Assembly (NCBI GenBank): GCA_001953115.1
Contig: LSSL01000070.1
Coordinates: 1 to 64,000 of the forward strand
Length of the DNA: 64,000 nucleotides
Origin: Smittium mucronatum
Taxonomy: Eukaryota; Kickxellomycota; Harpellomycetes; Harpellales; Legeriomycetaceae
Direction of reading: 5' to 3'
Below are positions 48,529-60,962 of the stretch, piece after piece. The translations under genes and the position numbers were made by a program. Under the pieces are notes generated by a model that saw only the letters and a list, made by a program, of their open reading frames with translations, ran no database searches and had not been told where the DNA came from. Positions within the stretch are counted from its first letter, which is position 1, and each line of letters begins with the position of its first letter.

Positions 48529-49366
48529 ATGGCAGAAAACATCTGGCTAGCTATTAGCGAAAGCGACATTGGCAGAGTGAAAGAGTTTGTAGATAACAAG
48601 ACATTTTCAGTGGATTCGCAAGACGATTATGGATACTCGCCATTGTAAAACATTTATTTTTAATATCCAGTTGAAACAAAAGAGTAACTTGTATTGTGAA
48701 TAGACATGCGGCAGCATCGTGGAAGAACCCCGAGATAGTTGAATATTTGTTGGAAAAAGGTGCAAATGTGGCTATTACTGATAATGACGGAGACACTCCA
48801 CTGCATACCTGTGAGGATATCGAATGTGCTTTATTGCTGCTGAAAGCAGGGGCCGACCCAAAAGTCCAAAATAAATCCGGAATAAACGTAATATTTTTTG
48901 TTTTGATTTACAATATATTTTTATTTTCAGAAAAAGAGAATGGATTTAGTAGTTTGTAGAAACGTCTAATTTTTTGGCGAAAACTTTATATTAGGCAATT
49001 GAAAGTGTAATGGAAAATGAGGAATACAGCGTGGCAAAGGCGATTTGTGAATATTCTGGAATTCCCTACGAAGATCCCACTTTGAAACCAGAAGAAAAGA
49101 AAATAGAGGCGGCTGAAGTTGAGAGGGAAATAAAAGATGATGTTAATTTAGATGAAATTCAGGTAGACATTGGAGAAATGAGCTCTGACCCGCTTGCTAA
49201 TGTTTTAAACGTAGAAGGGTTATTGAGTGAAGAAACTTTGAATGAAATAATGTCTTATATTTTCAATAATCCTGAGGGTTTGGATTTTAATGACGAGGAG
49301 GCTATAAAGGCCCGAGTTTCCGAATATCTTATTCAAAATTTGTCCAAAAAGAACACCACCTTTTAA
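48529..49366 (+). CDS. Ankyrin-repeat protein with acidic C-terminal region
   Basis: Four exons (48529-48644, 48704-48887, 48931-48948, 48995-49366) give 229 residues. Residues about 4-100 form three ankyrin repeats: MAENIWLAISESDIGRVKEF, then YGYSPLHAAASWKNPEIVEY with LLEKGANV, then DGDTPLHTCEDIECALLLLK with AGADPKVQNK. The rest is acidic and helical. The start, N-terminal MAExIW and the D-x-YGYSPLHAA / DxDGDTPL pattern resemble a small conserved fungal ankyrin family of unclear function; yeast Yar1 is only a distant structural parallel. Exon 3 is an 18-base microexon (KKRMDL) joining donors GTAATA and GTAGTT; it makes the natural join MDLAIESVMENEEYS. Ankyrin proteins bind other proteins; no partner can be inferred. 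Confidence 0.85.
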
Positions 49367-49384
49367 CGATAACGTTTTTGAGTT

Positions 49385-49597
49385 CTAGTCTGGGTAATAG
49401 AATTTTTGAATTGAAAAGACATGAGGGCATCCATACAGTTCTTGCAACATGGGTTCAGGAACTAGTGCAGTAAAAACTAGTTGGTGTGACCGGAAGGTTA
49501 TTAGCTGACCCCCATTAATTTCAACATAATCTATTATTCTATCAAAATCGGATTGAGAGCAGCCATCAATTAATTGAATAGTATAAGACTCCATCAT
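49385..49597 (-). CDS. Small I9-type (Pbi2-like) proteinase inhibitor
   Basis: A single-exon 70-residue protein. It reads SYTIQLIDGCSQSDFDRIID, then YVEINGGQLITFRSHQLVFT, then ALVPEPMLQELYGCPHVFSI, ending QKFYYPD. This follows the inhibitor I9 fold of subtilisin propeptides and yeast proteinase B inhibitor: YIV.L....., then .GG.i...., then f.a.vp...l..L...p.V..Ie.. . There is no signal peptide, so it is probably cytosolic and could restrain a vacuolar subtilisin-type proteinase. Two adjacent ATGs (49597 and 49594) are possible starts. The gene is tail to tail with the ankyrin gene, with 18 bases between the stop codons, so the transcripts must overlap or share terminators. Confidence 0.65.
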   Translation of the reverse strand: MMESYTIQLIDGCSQSDFDRIIDYVEINGGQLITFRSHQLVFTALVPEPMLQELYGCPHVFSIQKFYYPD

Positions 49598-49609
49598 TCT
49601 TATATACAA

Positions 49610-50268
49610 TTTATCTAATAAAATTCGTTTGATATTAATGAATCATAAAATAATTCTAAATTAAATTTTACATATAGTGTATATACTGTTACACACCGGA
49701 TTAGCGGCTAGGTATTAAATTTGAAACAATAAATATATTTTAGGTTTTATACGCATTTCTATAATACGGAGTTTTTTTATCCTTATATAAATGTGTGAAG
49801 AATGGGAATGTTAAATGTTGGAAGGGGGAAATTGCATTTATAATCACGGACTAGCAAATTATCAGACTACCTCCGAAATTACCCTCCCCATCCTCTAAAC
49901 TAACGATGGTAGGGTACCTCTTTTTTTTTGAAAATTATAATTTAGATCTAATTTCTAAAAAATAGATTTCCTTTTTACACAAATGAAGCCCTCGTGGATA
50001 ACGGGGTGAAAAGAGAGTATATAGTTTCGAGAAATGGGTGACAATCTGAACATACGCCTCATACTTACCCAGAATCATGTCATTCCGCCTATTTACCATG
50101 ACGATTATGTTTGCAAATGAAAGTCTTTCATACCCGTTGCAATGAACCGAGTGATTGAACAAAATGACATTATATTACCCAGTACCATTCCATTTTACCG
50201 AAATATTGCAGAATTCCTTCAATAAAATTATGCGGTAAAATCCCTCACTGCCAAATCCCTGTTGGCTC
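49610..50268. other. Intergenic stretch, nothing firmly recognised
   Basis: G+C is somewhat raised over 49800-50270, and open frames occur on both strands (75 codons minus at 49935-50162), but I see no conserved motif or consistent splice model. Confidence 0.35.
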
Positions 50269-50276
50269 TATAAATA
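50269..50276 (+). promoter_or_regulatory. TATA box candidate
   Basis: TATAAATA, followed 70 bases later by an ATG (50346) that opens MTPFLAKLKSSHTNIIG before stopping. It is likely the promoter of the unresolved small gene that follows. Confidence 0.4.
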
Positions 50277-50529
50277 CGTATAACACCTATTACAAAAACT
50301 GATCGACTTTTTTATTTATTTATTATATGACAAATAGATGTAGCAATGACTCCCTTTTTAGCGAAATTAAAAAGTTCTCATACAAATATCATTGGGTTTT
50401 TATAATTTGTATAATATTATAAATTGAATTTAGACATGTGGATCGATAGTTTAATTAGTGATTAAGGAGATATCAGTTTTTTGTTGCTAAAATAAACAAA
50501 ATATCTATTTTTTTCACTTAGATAAAAAG

Positions 50530-50924
50530 TTAAAGATCTGCTTTCTCTTGTGGATGAAATGAAAAATGTGCAATACCTTTTACAGGGTAAGCCTTTCCCT
50601 TTTTGGAACTGATGCCACCAATTTTTATCTACGGCAATAGTTTTCTTTTTTCTTGGTAAATGTATCCTCCATCTTCAAACTCTCCTCTCCCAAAAAAAGT
50701 CAATGACCTAACTTCATTATTAACTGCGCAAAAAAACTAACAAATAGAAAGAGAGCTCCAAATTTATATATGACTGGGATTTAAATCATGCGCCTATTCG
50801 CTGTGAGTGCATTTTTATAGGATTTACAGCTACAATAAGGCTAGGGTGTAAAGCTTGTACAACAATCATGGGCAATTTAACTTTTATTAACGCGTATCAC
50901 ATTATCGATACTTTTGACTGTTGA
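50530..50924 (+). CDS. Tentative small intron-split gene, unknown
   Basis: Two exon-like pieces fit together. 50530-50586 reads KDLLSLVDEMKNVQYLLQ and ends at a good donor (GTAAGC). 50821-50924 begins after TTTTATAG and reads GFTATIRLGCKACTTIMGN, then LTFINAYHIIDTFDC and a stop. The join is in phase and gives a helical first part with a Leu-rich heptad look. The upstream exon and start are unresolved; an ATG at 50436 (MWID) could supply one after splicing. I do not recognise the family. Confidence 0.35.
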
Positions 50925-50945
50925 TTGTTGATTGTTGACTATTGA
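50918..50945. repeat. Short (GTTGATT)n tandem repeat
   Basis: About three units ahead of the TATA box of the next gene. It may be regulatory or a simple-sequence expansion. Confidence 0.6.
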
Positions 50946-50953
50946 ACGTGATC

Positions 50954-50961
50954 TATAAATA
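50954..50961 (+). promoter_or_regulatory. TATA box of the small gene at 51027
   Basis: TATAAATA lies 65 bases upstream of the ATG, a plausible distance for transcription start plus a short leader. Confidence 0.5.
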
Positions 50962-51026
50962 AGCCAAGGTCTAGATCATCCACCCCAATTAGCATAATCA
51001 CAACAAGAAGATCTCAAATTGTTGCA

Positions 51027-51335
51027 ATGAATTCAACTAATTCAAAATGGCCTCTTCACCCCTTGGTTGCAAATTTAGATCATTCCAATGAATTTGAGGG
51101 CGGTAAGATTTACCAACCGATGGTATTCACATTATTTCGTAAAATATGTAAATAAATCAGCCCCAGATCCGACTTTTTTTCCTACTTGGACAACATATAT
51201 CGTGGCCTTGCTTCATTTGCCTAAAGTGCAAGATGCAGTTGTGATTTTGTACCACCCAAATTACATCTAAATCCCCTCCGCAGTTATATGGGTTTCTTCG
51301 TTCTTTTAGTGAGCAAAATTACTGAATTTTTATGA
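51027..51335 (+). CDS. Small protein with a C-terminal membrane segment, unknown
   Basis: The ATG at 51027 follows a TATA box. Exon 1 (51027-51102) reads MNSTNSKWPLHPLVANLDHS, then NEFEG, and ends at a good donor (GTAAGA). Exon 2 (51161-51248) begins after AAATCAG and reads PDPTFFPTWTTYIVALLHLP, then KVQDAVVI. A possible third exon (51284-51335), after a 35-base intron with donor GTACCA and acceptor CCGCAG, adds FYMGFFVLLVSKITEFL, making 71 residues with a hydrophobic end. Without that intron the protein stops at 51270 with LYHPNYI. The shape suggests a tiny membrane subunit such as those of ER complexes (Ost5/TMEM258 was considered because of a similar MGFxVL run), but the match is too short to name it. 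Confidence 0.45.
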
Positions 51336-53059
51336 AACACTTGTGTTATTTTATAACTCCCAAAATTAGGAATTCGCCATCCCGATCCCTTTTAATTGAA
51401 ATTAATCATGAGTGATTCAACTGTAATCTTTTTTTAATGGGATTTATTTAAAAGCTAATATTGATTTATTTACTTCATTCTACAATTATCTTTGAATTTT
51501 ATTGAACCCCCCCAAATTATACATGTCATTTAGACTATTTTATTAATATCTATGTTAATTTGCATTGGCTCGAAATTTATCTCCATGGTACTTCATGAAT
51601 TAAATCCGGGATTGTTTTTTTTTTTTTGTTCGCTAGTTTTTTAAGCCATATCATTGGATTGAGCGGAAGCCTTCAGCTATAGAAACAAGATTTAGTGTTA
51701 CATAATACTAAGAGAATTTGCTAAAGAGCAGCACCCGCACATTTATTGAGCCATAAACGGTTGTTTATTTTTGGGGAAAATCATATTATATAATCCAGTC
51801 ATGCAATATATGAATGTGGTGATTTATTATGGAAAATCTTCATCAAAAATTGCGACTGTTTTCAAATTAGCTCCTGATGATTAATAAAGCCAAAAACATT
51901 CGATACCTTCATATGGACTAGTGAATATATAGTGTAAACATTATGAATTGTTCCTTATCTGGACTATGGCATGTAAATGGCCTATAACCCTTTCAATTTA
52001 GGTGGCACAGAAATTTTTCCACATTCTAATTCCAGTACATTTTATAATAAAAATATCGAGTCTTTTTATTTTTTAGGCACCATTTCATACCGAAGAACCA
52101 GTATATACCAATATCTAGAAATTCAAAGCAATTTTTGAATTTGAAAGCTGAAGCTGATTAGTAGCTTATCTCGCAAATATAAAGGGCTAATCTAATCTAA
52201 AAAAATGAAGTTTTAAAAGACATGTTTTTGGGAAAAAAGAAAAATGCTATTGTTTATACTCCAATAGGCAATGGAATAAATAATCGAAAAAAATACACTC
52301 AGTAAAGATGTTTATGATCTATAAAGGCGCCTCTTGGGTCAATCCCCTTTTTTTAAGAAGATCTAAACGAAGTTTATCTATTTATTCGTTATATAATAAA
52401 TAGTTTGTTGAACCCCTATTGAGGATTCCACTTTTTGTCCCCCATTTGGTCTCTTGGAAAATGACAGCTATAAAAAGCATAATTTTATTAGACCAATTTT
52501 ATTTATAGAATTATTTAATCTTTACGGGGGTTCTGTAAATAAAATAACAACTATAGGAGTGAAGATTTTAAGACAAAAAAATGGAAAAAAGATAAGGAAA
52601 GATATATAGAGAAGAGAGAAGAGGAGGGTTGAGCCAAGGCTTTATTTTTAGAATACCCAATTGTGGCTCGGGGGGTTAAGTAACGGGGCTGAAATGATTT
52701 GTTCATATTATAACCCCGTATAAACTATTCTTAATTAGGTTAGAGCAATGTCAGTACGTAGAAGCTATTAGACCGGAAAAAAATCAAACAGGGAAAATCA
52801 GGAGTAGGGAAGACCATTTCACGACAAGTGTAGTATGGTACACCATTTTCACAAACAGTCTGAAATGTGTTTTTAGCGCGATGATCAAACACATAGTGAT
52901 TTGTTATAGGAAGCTCGTTACAGTGATTTTGATTCTTTTGTAGGTGAGTGTATTTTTTATCAATCCTATTAAAAATTTGCATACTGAATGCTTATCCAGA
53001 TAAATGATTTTTTTTTTTTTGGTACAAGACCCAATTCATGATTATCTGAACTGATATTA
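51336..53059. other. Mostly empty stretch with one two-strand open region
   Basis: At 52740-52982 the minus strand has an 80-codon ATG frame (includes FQTVCENGVPYYTCREMVFP). The plus strand is also open over the same bases and ends at a TAG directly before a perfect donor, GTGAGT. Neither can be tied to a family or exon chain. A piggyBac-like end (TATAACCCTTTCAATTTAGG) occurs near 51983. Confidence 0.35.
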
Positions 53060-53240
53060 TGGTAGAACCTCGCTTAAGTGCGCACTGTTCTTAAATTTTG
53101 ATAATACATCGAAATCTTGAGATTGAATAATTCCTTATAAAAATTTTCTTTCTTAATTCGCATAAAAATCATAAAAAAAATGCATATTGGATTGAGGCAG
53201 TATCCCGCTTAAGTTTGCACTTAAGCAGGGTGTTACTGTA
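53060..53240. mobile_element. Miniature pogo-type element(s)
   Basis: The left end GGTAGAACCTCGCTTAAGTG (53061-53080) with CGCAC following, and the right end CACTTAAGCAGGGTGTTACT (53219-53238) with GTA following, match the ends of the pogo element at 12274-16031. A second left-type end, CAGTATCCCGCTTAAG, at 53198 makes a compact palindrome with the right end, so either two nested copies or a rearranged one is present. Confidence 0.6.
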
Positions 53241-56200
53241 ATCCATTATGTTTCAAAAAAAAACAAAAAAAAACCTCTGCTTAGGTGAGTATGATTATGG
53301 ACATTATTCTGATCTCTCTCAAAAACATAACCCTTATATTGGCAGTAGGGTCTAATGACTTTTAATAAATTAATATTTTTTACATTTTTCAAGCCTTTTA
53401 CTAACTTTTTTTACAGCTTTTCTGATTTCATCTGCAGTTAGGCCCCCTTATTTACTTATTACTAACAGGAAACAAAAACCCATTATTTTCCTATTATAAA
53501 TATTTTTAAATTAATGAACTATAACGAAATCAGATTTTATTCTGTACCGAATATGTATAACTTTTAGTGGGATATTCTGAACCGTATTAAAGATTAAATA
53601 CATCTAAAATGCTGATAAATCGGAAACCCGGGTGAAGCATTTTTCATTTTTTATCTTTCCTATTTTTTTTTAGATTTGGGTATATTTTGATTATAGCAAG
53701 CCCTCTTTTAAAACACAAAATAAATTACCCCGGATTCGGGAATAGGTCATATAAACAGTTCAGGCATTCTTTTTTCGGATTCATGTATTTTTACTTCAAG
53801 TACGTAAAAACTCCTATTGATTTCCAGTAATATACACATAAACATTATTTAAATTAGTGTGTTTAAAAAAAAAAAATTTTAGCTATCATATATAAACCCA
53901 ATAGCGTCAATTTTTTTATTTTGGATATTTAAAAAGCTAAAAAAATATCCAAAGATATAATTATATGAATTTTAAGTTTTTATTTTAAATAATAATAATA
54001 TTATTATTATTATTAACGATAATATATAAACACACCCCTATATGTAGCATTCTATTATTTTAGAGGCTCATTAGTTACCAAAATTCATTGATTGGTTTTT
54101 TTGGGATGACTCTTATAAAAGAGAAGCCCCAAAAAGCTATTTTTCGGCTAAGCCTTGAACCGCTTAGAATCATTTTCACATGTGACTTTTATTTATCAAA
54201 AAGAGGAAGTAGACTATTTACATAATAAATTTTCGGCCAATTGAAGTGATATATTATTAATTATATTGTTTGTTGTGATTAGCCAATGTTCCGATCCGAG
54301 ATTTATTGTTTCTATTTTATGTCTTATAATATATATCTAATTTAAGTATATTTTAATTAGAAAATCCAGTTTTTTTATTAATTAGTTATTAAATTTGAAA
54401 AATCTGCGGGTTTAGATTACAGGTTTATTTTTAATAAAATCATCTACCTTTTTTATTTTAAAACAACAAGTTTGCAATAATATATTCTATACCCATCAAC
54501 AATATATTGAAACTTTTTCTATATAATAATAAACTGCATCAAATTTTTATGCATTATAGGCGTATAGATCACGCATCATAGTTAATACAAGGTTTTTACC
54601 AATTTTTTATTTGATTGGATTATCAATTAACGAGTTGAGGTTCCATTTTTTTTCTTTAGAATTCTAATTGCTCTTAACTTATTATCGTTGGTTTTTCAAG
54701 ATGGATTGAAAGTTACGTCATATATCTCAAAGCACCCACAAATATATCCGCCTTAATACATGTATAATTAATAATATCGTCATAAGCTAAAATTATGAGT
54801 TTTTTTTAATTTTTCTAAACTCAATGATTTGTTTTTGTGATTCTTTTAGCTGAATTATAATTATAAATTGTGCATTTTTAACTTTATTAATTAAATTCTT
54901 TGGTCACTAATGATCTATAATTCGGATTCTGAAATTTCACAATATCGATAAAAAAATAAACAATGTTTCCCAAAGTTTAAATCGATCTTACCAATAAAAA
55001 CAACCAATATTAATTATTTATGCAAGCTCAGTTTATAAAAAAAATTCTCTGTTTTTAAGTGGTTAAAAAAATATTGAATTTCAATTTTTTTTTGTATTTC
55101 AATATTACGAAAGCCAAAAAATTTTCCCATTTTGGATATAAAGCATCAAATTTTAACCAATAATATATAAATTATTTAATCCAATTAAATATGAACCTTT
55201 GATATCCAAGATAATCTCATCTAAAGATCTTTAATTACATCGTCACCGACGTACCAAGATATTACCAATTTTATGAAATATAAAGATTTTTGTGTCACAT
55301 AAAAAAAATCCTATAAATAACTATGGTCATGTTGCAAGAAAAAAAAAGAAGAAAAAAATTAACTCTCTAAAATAAATGCGGAATATATATATATATATAT
55401 ACTCATATACATATATTTGTGATTTCAATCCTAAAATTTTCAAATGAATCAGTTTTTAACCTGAATACCTAGAAAGAATGCATCGCATACACAATCAGAA
55501 ATAAATAAATTACGGCCTTAATAATTTTATTTATGATAAGGATATTTTTAAAAATCGACAGAAATGGCTTTTTACCAAAAAAGTTAAACTATAATATAAA
55601 TATTGATTCGATATAAACACGAAAAATACGTCAAAATGGATGTGTGTGTGTATAAGTACTAGACTTGAAATGTTGATTTCAATAGAATTATATGGATAAA
55701 CCTAGATATTTTTGGGATAAATTACTGTATTTATAAAGCAAATAGTCTTATTATAACACTTTTATTAAAAGTTTTGCAGATAGATGCTATAAATCAATTG
55801 AAGTTAGCATTTTTAATAAATTATACTTGTATAAAATATACTAATTTACATTGATTTTAATTCGTATTAAATTATAAGAAATTCATAGATTCTGTATAAT
55901 TTGAGTTTTTTTGTCTAAGAGCGGGATCTGTTTAATAGGATAAATCTAAATTAAATTCGCTCAATATGTTTTCTCTAATTATTGTGTATGTTTTGAATAA
56001 AGGGATTAATATAAGGGTAAAAAATTAATCGGATACAACAAGTGTCATTTTTGATAAATTTCTGATGTGATTTTTTTCGATATAAACGCTTAAAATATAT
56101 TCATTTTGTTTTTTGAAGCCATATTGTTGATTTTAATAGAAATTTTTATAAAACTCTCAGAGATTTGGTTTCAAAAATATTAATACTTGCAATATTGTAG

Positions 56201-59200
56201 ATTAAAATACAGGAATTTAATGTAATTGACAAGAAATAACAGTTAAATAAAGCATAAATTAGGTCAGATTCGATGATAAGTATAATTTTTGATTTTTTAA
56301 AAGCTGTTTTTTTTAAAATTAACATCAATAACAATTAAAAAATTTAAATTCATATTATGTTTTGAAAAAATCATTCGTCTTTTTAAAATCTGTCTTTTCA
56401 TTTATAAGAAAAATTTACATTGTTTATCAAAAATACTTTAAAAGATGGCGTTTATATCATATTAAATAATAACACGGCTTATTATTTCCATTCACATTAT
56501 TTTTTTATTTTGATATACAAAAAATTAGCCATTTATTAGGGCTTATATAACTCTATAAAAATAGGGGGTGAGTATAAAAGATTGGGATGTCTCATATTCA
56601 ATAAAGGCTTATGCTAACAATTTTGCATTATCAATCGATTATTTGAATATAATAGGTTTTTAATTATTCATCTATTTTTTTCTATATGTTAAATACATTA
56701 ATTATTTATTATGTAGGCTATATCACACTAAAAATTTAAAAATATTATGAATCTGAAACAAATAAACCTATTTTATACCAAAAATTCGAATTAAAAAAAC
56801 GACACTTTGCTCAGATATATTTTGAAAATATACATTTAATTAAAAAAAATTATATATTAGTAGAAATTTCGTTATATTCTTACTCTAAAACAATCCTCTA
56901 ACTTATTTAAAGCAATAATTTAATTATAAAAATAGGTATGAACTAATATAAATATCCTTTTAAGGTTTATCTCGTGAATAACTTCCTGGTATATTCCACA
57001 ATAAGTATGGAAATCTACAAAAAAATAACTTACTATTATAATAAAATCTGTTGAATTTTAAGACTTAAAAAATCCGAAGAAGAAAATATATCTATATCCA
57101 TTCCCTAATTACGACACGTAAAATACAACTGAAACCTATATAAACGATAATTTTATACTAATAGATATCTTTGATTTATAAAAATAACAGGGTGTATGTT
57201 GATTTTTTTTAGTTTTTGTAAATTGTATTGCTTATAAATTTGATTTTCACTTTATTTACTCGATCAGTTTTTGAAAATAATCTTTAAACAAAATTTATGA
57301 GTTTTTACTAATAATAAAGTAAAATTAAATAACGTTTTTTTATAAGAAAGTTCATTTTTCACTTTTAAGTATAATATGATTTCATTAAGTTTCTAACTAG
57401 AGTTATATTTGTTTTAAATCGCTTTTTTTTTTTTGAAAAAAAGGACAATAAAACGCTATCTAAATTTGAAAAAATATGCAGTATATTTTTTCATAATGTA
57501 TTATTCGCTCTAATTTTTTAAACCAAGCATAATTATTTTTTTAAAATGTTTATCGAATTTCATTTATGATTATACCATAAAAAAACTGGGCATTTTATCT
57601 AACTTTTTTCCACCATTAAATTTTTTTAAAATACTCAAAATTAACAAAGCCATCTTTTTAATTATATATATATATTAACTTTTTCTGTTTAAAATATAAA
57701 GATTTTTTAGGATAATTAATGTTCTTTTATTCTTAGGGGATTTTAGTAAGGTGATATGTGCATTTAAAACTTTGTTTTCTGAAGGAAATTGTATTCAAAT
57801 TTAGCAATTATTTCTCAAAAAAGCATTTAGCCATTATTTATAAATAATTCGAGGTAAGTTTTTCTTAGTAAAGTTTAAGCATTGTTTATTATTACCACGA
57901 CTATAAATTTTCTATATCCACAAAAAAATTTATGGAAAAAGTGAATTTAGGGGTTTTTAAATACTATCTGAATTACTTTATCCTAATCGACTCTTTGGAT
58001 CCCTTAGCCGCATTTATCTGATTTTCAATATGAATTTCAGATTTTATAGATTCTTTCCAAAAATAAATAAATTTAAAGTTAATTCAAACATATTATTCTA
58101 ATATGATTTGAATTTTTTGAGATATAAAGAAAATATCTCTCTAAAGGCTTTTCACAACACTAAACATATATATTTACCCACCATTCCCATTATATAGCAT
58201 TTGCAAAAATTAATGAGTAGTTTAAAAATTGAATATGGTAATTATTTATTCAATGAGCGAACTTTTTACTTTAAAATTTTCGATGAATTTCCAATTAAGC
58301 GTTTTTTATTTGAAAAAAGAAAATTTTCCTATTGAAAAAATGGTTTTTTTCCAAACTGCAGTGAGAATTTTAAAATTAAAAATTATTTCTATGAAAATTA
58401 GGTCTATTCCGTTTGAAATTATCTAACCATGGGGGTTTTTTTTATAAAATCTGAAGATTTATTAACAGTTTCAACCAATACATTATTACTTTATTTGGAT
58501 ATGTTTTAAATTTCTTTTAAAAAATCCTATTCCATATTATAGTTTTGGTCTGCCGCGATCTTTCTGCGCCATGATTAATTATTAAGCATAAAAAGCATTC
58601 TTTATCTGCAAAAATTATCAAATTTATAAAATATAATCTTTTATTTTGCTTTTTTTGAACGAAATTTTTGATATTTTTAGTTCGGAAAATTTTCTGTATT
58701 TGTAGAATTGTGAAATTGTCTATTTTTTTATGTAAAAAATCCATTTTTATTAAGAAAAATAGGATATATTTTAATTTAATTATAATTGTAATTTTAAAAT
58801 ATATGATTAGAGAATGTCAATCGAAATTGACATAATTTTCATAGTGCTCATTATTTCAGCCGTAAAATTTTCGTTTTTCAAATAAGAAAATGTCAATTTG
58901 AAGGTGGTGACTTTTAAATATGATATTTATCGACTATTTGAATGGAAATATTCACAATAATTGAGTAAAAAAATGATCATACCTAATATTTAAATTTATT
59001 ATTCAATAATTGGAAACCGATAATTAATTTTTATCAAGAAAATAAACAAAATTAATGTGTATTGATTTTACTTCGTTGAGTATTGGATTTTTATATCATA
59101 TTAATTAATTTTTTGTTTATCGATCACATAAAATATTATCAGATTTGCAACATCCTTATTTATTTAACTGTTTTTTGCAACAATAATACGAGAAAAGCAA

Positions 59201-60962
59201 ATGATATACCATTTTTTTGAATCGGAATATCATAGTAAGGATTGTTTAAGAAAAAAATTTTTTTACAGAATAAAAGGCGCTAATTTTTTTAATATATTTA
59301 TATCTACTTTATTTTTTTTTAATAAAAAGATTCTTTATCTGAGTTCGGATCAGGTATCTTAAAAATTATTTTAGATTTACTAATCTAATTTTTAAAAAAT
59401 TGCGGAATATTTACAATCGAGTTTTCTACCAATAAAATTACTGGATTTATTGAAACCAGTTTTAGCTTCGAGAGGCTAGATTAAAGTTTTTTTCTAGTTT
59501 TATAATTTCAAAAAAAAATAAAAATAAAAATAAATTTTTTTTTTATAATAAAAGGTGCCATTTTTGATTATATTTTAAAGAAAAACGAAAAACGAAAAAT
59601 ATTTTTTAATAAGATCTTTATTTAGAGTATAGTAGGTTTTATTTTAGATATGCGATCATTTTTTCAATATAAAATCAATTGAAGGCTATATAAGTAGCAT
59701 TATGAATTTAATATGAGGAATTTTCTTTCTCAAAAAAAGTATTTGAGAAATAGATGTAATTTAGCAGATAATCATTTTATATTTTTTTACAACTAAATAT
59801 AAATTATAAGCACTTTCAAATGCAGATTTAGTTATTAAATATATAAGATATTTTTTCTACAGACTCAGGAATTTTTTTTAGATATTTTGGTATAATAAAA
59901 AAAGTTTTGAATTATAATTTTATCATTGAGAAATTATCTATAACGCGCGTAGAAATCTTTTTAAAATTTTATTATATAAATTATTCTTTTTTTTAGAATA
60001 ATGATTAGAAAAATTTATTTATTATTTTATATGTACTACTAGCAAATTTCTTGCCTAATTTCAATTTTTAAATGTTTTTTATTTTTCATAATTATAATAT
60101 TTATTCAGAATACCTTGATAGACCCAACGGAAAGCTCTTATGTACTATCAAAAATAGCAATTTTATCAAAATAAAAATAATATATCCGAAGAAAAAAATA
60201 TTAATGGTAATAAAAAAGTCTATTTATAAATAATTTATTACAAAAAGACATTAATTTACAAAAATATGGATCTTTAAAGGTATTTATCTACAAGGTTATT
60301 AATATTCAAACAGGGAATTTTTTTTAATACATCTATGCATCAAAAGATATATGTACATAAAAGAGGAAATTATCTTAAAATCCATTTTTTTTAAATTATA
60401 TTTCTTCAAACAGTATTTTTACGACCTTTAAATTATACTTTTTAAAACTGAAAATAATTAAAGGTCTCAGTTATTTTATAAATCAATCATTTTTTTTACT
60501 TTTCCTTAAACTGTAATATAAAATCAATTTTTAGCAATATAAAAAATAAAACTAACTCAAAGTAAATAAAATAGTAAAGGACAAAAAAAAAAGTATGTCA
60601 CATAATAATTAAATAAAAACTATAAATATCAAAGTAAATTACTACAAATAACCAACGCTTCACTAAAATTTTAGTAATTTTCTAGAATACATAAGAAAAA
60701 CCCGAATCTACGTAAGAGCCCACAGATTTACTATAGAAGTTTATTATAATTTTTTTTATAAAATACGTGGTTTTTTTATATTTATACTATAAATATGAGC
60801 GTTAAATATTTTTCATTATTTTTGAAATAAAATAAAATTATAAACAAATAATATTTATCAGTAAACTTTGAAATAATCCAAATTTTTATCTATCAAAGCT
60901 TTTATAAATTAAATGAAATTTTAGGGGGTTTTTAAATTGATTATATTTATCCCAGTGAGTTG
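53241..60962. other. Long A+T-rich stretch with no accepted gene
   Basis: I see simple sequence only: an (AAT)n/(ATT)n palindrome near 53988-54016 and a (TA)n run near 55386-55401. The open frames at 56146-56334, 58229-58426 and 58517-58744 are Phe/Ile/Lys-rich and carry no motif. Confidence 0.5.
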
